From assembly GCF_014197135.1 (NCBI RefSeq), contig NZ_JACIFA010000010.1, positions 1 through 64,000 of the forward strand: a DNA stretch of 64,000 nt, in the 5' to 3' direction. Positions within the stretch are counted from its first letter, which is position 1, and the number at the start of each line of letters is the position of its first letter. The position numbers and the translations under genes are program-made. The notes beneath the pieces are model-generated. The model ran no database searches. It worked only from the letters and a program-made list of their open reading frames with translations, and was not told the DNA's origin. This document shows positions 61,137 through 64,000 of this stretch, in pieces. The stretch comes from Sphingomonas zeae. GTDB lineage: Bacteria > Pseudomonadota > Alphaproteobacteria > Sphingomonadales > Sphingomonadaceae.

Positions 61137-63548
61137 CTATCCTTTCCTTCTGTTCGCGGTCGCCCGCTGCTCGTGAAAAATGGGCAACCAACGCGCCGGA
61201 TCGTCACCATGTTCGCGGCGCACTGCGTCAAGAATTCCAACCGTCGCCGTGGTGCCGGAGAGCACCGCAAGCTCGTCACCAAGACCGGCGAGATCAAGCT
61301 CGACGACGATCGAGTCATGGCCTTGTTTGATGAGGAAGCGCCGGCTCTCGGGGATCAGATCGCTGCGGATCAGCTTGAACTCGGCGCGGGTGAGGCCGAG
61401 GCCATCGATATAGTCGGACTCCCGGCCATAGGGGTTGGGCAGCAGGATCTTGGTCGCGACCTGTTCCATGATGCTGTGGGAAATGTCGGAGCGCAGCGCG
61501 TCGGCCGGGCTTTGCGTGCCGAACACCAGAAAGGCGTTCTGCTTACGGTAGGTTTTCAGACCATCCTGCGCGAACGCGCGGAAGGCTTCATCGCCGAGCG
61601 CTTTCCAGAATTCGTCGATGTCGATCACCAGTCTGCGGCCGTCGAGCAGCGCGTCGATGCGGTGGAACATATACATCATGAGCGGCGTGCGGATCTCGGC
61701 ATTGTCGAGGAAATCAGTCATGTCGAAGCCGATGAACCGCGCTTCGAGCGTCAGTTCGTCTGCGTTATTGTCGAACACCCAGCCCAACGCGCCGCCGCGC
61801 GCCCATTTCTCGAGACGCGCGCCGATGCCCTCGGGATCGCGCTGCCCCAGCAATTGCCGCAAGGCGAGGATCGATCGCTCTTCGGGGGGCAATCGGCCGA
61901 TCGATAGGATGCCATCGTCGATCATGCGCTCCTGCATGACACCGAGCTGGCCACCAACGGGCGTGACCAGTTGGCGTATCAGTCGACCAAGGAACGTGAT
62001 GTTGCCCGGTGACTGATCGAGCGCACGCAGGGGCGCGAAGCCGGTCGGCACGCCATTGCGCAGGGCAAGATAGGTGCCGCCCGATGCGCGTACATAGATT
62101 TCCGCGCCCCGGTCCTTGTCGATAAAGATCTGCTGGGCGCCGGTCTTCTCGAGCTGCGCCATCAGGAAATTCTGCACCACGGTCTTACCGCCACCCGACG
62201 GGCCGATGATCAGCGTGTGGCCGAGATCGTTGACGTGGAAATTGAAATAATAGGGCGACTGGGCTGCGGTCTTCATCAGTGCGATCGCAGCGCCCCAATG
62301 ATTGCCATCGGCCCGACCGGCAGGGAAGGTGTGGAAGGGTGACAGGGCGGCGAAGTTGCGCGACGTGATGGCGGCAGGTCGGGCGCGCCAGGCAAAATTT
62401 CCCGGCAACTGCGACCAGAAGGCGGCCTCCAGCGCTGGTCCCTCGCGTGCTGAAACCAGGCCGGCATCGGCCAGCGCGGCGCGCGCCGTCGAGAGATTTT
62501 CGGCGAGCCGCTTCTGGTCTTCGCTGAACACGGCGAGCGAGAAGTGATGCTCGCCCAGCACGAACCGATTGCTCTGCAGATCATCGGCGGCATCGGCGAG
62601 CTCGAGCGCCTGGCTCGCTGCCGCATCTTCGGTCGATGCCATCTGGTTCTGGCGCCTGCGCAGTCGCTCGGACGCACGCGCCTTGCCCATGAACGCGAAG
62701 GACTGGGTGACGACGAACGCGAAATCCTGCGAGAGAAGCGCGTTGACCTGCCCCGGTCGCGTCATGGCCGGATATTCGCGGATACCGAACAGGCCGACGA
62801 AGCGGCTATCGGCATGGGCGCGAACCTCGACCGTCTCGCGGCCGAAGATCACCCTTTCGCCGTAGATCGCCGATCCCAGATGACCACGAACAAGCGGGAC
62901 GCGCGTCGCGCGCCCCATCATGACGAGTTCCAGCACCTCGAGCGGCTGCGAGAACATGAGGCCGCGATGTTCGTACAAACCCAGTCGCTGTGGCCTGCAA
63001 CGCGCGAGCAGCTTCTCTATATCGCGCGCCTTGTCCTCGAAACGAACGAGCTCGTCCTCGTCGACCTCGGTTCCCTCTTTGCGGGCACTGGACAGGCGAC
63101 GCAGCAAGACCCCTGTGCGGTCGGCCGAGCCAACGGACGGGCGCATCACCAGCGTCAGATAGAGCTCGTTGACGAACATGCGCTTAGCGGTGACCCGCGC
63201 GCGATATTTGGCATCGAGATCGGCGGCGAACGTAGAGCGAAACTCGCCCTCGGGATAGTCGGTGACCGGGCGGCGCACGATATGCGTCCAGATCGCGAGA
63301 CGATCGTCGGCGATGTTGCGCAACGTCCCGTTGAGCTTCTCATGCCAGTCGTTCAGCTGAGCGGGATCGGCTGTCTCGAAGGCGATGCCGTCCAGCCTGA
63401 ACATCATCATCAGGTCGCGCCCGTCGAGCGCGATCACCTGCGCATCGACGTGCCGCGCATAAGGCAGATAGCGCGCAGGATCCGCCTCGTTCTTGAGGAT
63501 GCGCCACGGAGTACGCGCCGCATCGCGCGAGAAGGCACGACTAGCCAT
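61137..63548 (-). CDS. virB4: T4SS ATPase VirB4
   Basis: An 803-residue VirB4/TrbE ATPase that drives pilus assembly and substrate transport. The N-terminal CagE/TrbE domain (SRAFSRDAARTPWRILKNEAD; KRMFVNELYLTLVMRP), Walker A TLIIGPSGGGKTVVQNF (about 440-456) and Walker B RLVIDIDEFWKALGD are all present. The ATG follows the overlap with virB3. Full length, with no frameshift. Confidence 0.96.
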   Translation of the reverse strand: MASRAFSRDAARTPWRILKNEADPARYLPYARHVDAQVIALDGRDLMMMFRLDGIAFETADPAQLNDWHEKLNGTLRNIADDRLAIWTHIVRRPVTDYPEGEFRSTFAADLDAKYRARVTAKRMFVNELYLTLVMRPSVGSADRTGVLLRRLSSARKEGTEVDEDELVRFEDKARDIEKLLARCRPQRLGLYEHRGLMFSQPLEVLELVMMGRATRVPLVRGHLGSAIYGERVIFGRETVEVRAHADSRFVGLFGIREYPAMTRPGQVNALLSQDFAFVVTQSFAFMGKARASERLRRRQNQMASTEDAAASQALELADAADDLQSNRFVLGEHHFSLAVFSEDQKRLAENLSTARAALADAGLVSAREGPALEAAFWSQLPGNFAWRARPAAITSRNFAALSPFHTFPAGRADGNHWGAAIALMKTAAQSPYYFNFHVNDLGHTLIIGPSGGGKTVVQNFLMAQLEKTGAQQIFIDKDRGAEIYVRASGGTYLALRNGVPTGFAPLRALDQSPGNITFLGRLIRQLVTPVGGQLGVMQERMIDDGILSIGRLPPEERSILALRQLLGQRDPEGIGARLEKWARGGALGWVFDNNADELTLEARFIGFDMTDFLDNAEIRTPLMMYMFHRIDALLDGRRLVIDIDEFWKALGDEAFRAFAQDGLKTYRKQNAFLVFGTQSPADALRSDISHSIMEQVATKILLPNPYGRESDYIDGLGLTRAEFKLIRSDLIPESRRFLIKQGHDSIVVELDLAGLGDELAVLSGTTATVGILDAVRREHGDDPARWLPIFHEQRATANRRKG

Positions 63549-63879
63549 GCAGAAAGCCCTTTCGGCGTGCGCCCTGAGTGGGGAGGGGAGAGTAGGAACT
63601 GCCACCCCACCAACCGCGGTTGCGGCATCGCGCCTTCGTCATCGTCCAAAGCCACAGCAGCCGGAAGGCATTGGCGTCGTGGCGGACGATCAGGCGGGCG
63701 ATCGCAAGAAACGCGCCTGCGAGTGCCAAAGCGTAGAGCGGATTGCCGCTTATGATGAGGGTCAGGCAGGATGCGAGTGCGATAGGCAGCGACGCTTCGA
63801 TCGGAACGCCCATCCACATCGTCGGCCGCGTCACTGCCAGGAAGAGCGTTTCTTCACGCAGCTTGTCGTCGTTGACCAT
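63541..63879 (-). CDS. virB3: T4SS protein VirB3
   Basis: A 112-residue VirB3/TrbD protein. The N-terminus LREETLFLAVTRPTMWMGVP, two membrane helices close together (about 30-70) and a cytosolic tail rich in aromatic and basic residues. GAGG lies 5 bases before the ATG. It overlaps virB4 by 8 bases. It works with VirB4 in the inner-membrane complex. Confidence 0.93.
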   Translation of the reverse strand: MVNDDKLREETLFLAVTRPTMWMGVPIEASLPIALASCLTLIISGNPLYALALAGAFLAIARLIVRHDANAFRLLWLWTMTKARCRNRGWWGGSSYSPLPTQGARRKGFLHG

Positions 63880-63886
63880 GATGGCC

Positions 63887-64000
63887 TCACGCACCGCCGG
63901 TGATGGTGTCGACGATCCACTGCGCGCTGAACACGATGAAGATGCCGACGATGACGGTGACGAGAAGACCGAGGCTGGCGCGGCCAGTGAAGAACATGAA
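63887..64000 (-). CDS. virB2: T4SS major pilin VirB2, 3' part
   Basis: The last 37 codons of a gene that runs off the right edge. The visible C-terminus (FFTGRASLGLLVTVIVGIFI, then VFSAQWIVDTITGGA) is the second membrane helix of a VirB2/TrbC pilin. It stops 7 bases before the virB3 start. Order and spacing with virB3 and virB4 confirm the call. Confidence 0.85.
   Translation of the reverse strand, partial: FMFFTGRASLGLLVTVIVGIFIVFSAQWIVDTITGGA

Overview
The window looks like part of a large conjugative plasmid from an alphaproteobacterium, most likely a sphingomonad (Sphingobium, Sphingomonas or Novosphingobium). The reasons are the high GC content, tight ATGA-type gene overlaps, an alphaproteobacterial LexA box (GTTC-N7-GTTC) and the gene repertoire: a Rep_3 initiator with iterons, two ParA/ParB pairs, a strawberry-notch helicase/methylase, an imuA-imuB-dnaE2 cassette and a complete VirB/VirD4 transfer apparatus. 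I saw no rRNA, tRNA or CRISPR array.

Layout. 0-8.2 kb is the maintenance core: a tyrosine recombinase beside a Xer-like site, parB and parA, a YcaQ-type DNA glycosylase, repA, and an iteron origin with an AT-rich unwinding element. Three copies of one palindrome (AATTGCAGGGCTGCAATT) are the likely centromere. Extra RepA iteron copies lie inside parB and upstream of parA. 8.4-24.9 kb is a one-directional DNA-processing or establishment module: two SSBs, a Toprim protein, a 1406-residue methylase/helicase, a large ParB-like protein, ArdC, two PP-loop (PAPS-reductase-like) proteins, small unknowns and a DUF2493 (SLOG) protein. Several of these genes carry recurring structured leaders. A SIR2-domain gene interrupts the module on the opposite strand.

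24.9-34.6 kb is accessory cargo: an Old Yellow Enzyme, a two-gene nuclease plus Rad50-like ATPase pair (Lamassu/ABC-three-component-like, apparently without its middle subunit), an intact IS66-family element with 8-bp target duplication, and a LysR/MFS efflux pair. 34.7-40.3 kb is an SOS-controlled mutasome cassette. 40.4-43.5 kb holds small genes (DUF1810, a secreted nuclease, a PD-(D/E)xK-like protein, DUF3768).

43.6-48.0 kb is a second ParA/ParB operon followed by an oriT-like region, a MobC-like accessory protein and a MOBP/VirD2-type relaxase. A shared palindrome upstream of both the par operon and the mob genes suggests common control. 48.0-52.2 kb carries two SRAP (YedK/HMCES) paralogues, the second missing three catalytic residues, and an AbiEi/AbiEii toxin-antitoxin pair. 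52.2-64 kb, read leftwards, is the type IV secretion operon virB2 to virB11, with an EexN-like entry-exclusion lipoprotein, then virD4 and an LPD7 protein. Together the genes copy, partition, resolve and transfer the plasmid, protect it on entry, and add phage defence, mutagenesis and efflux functions.
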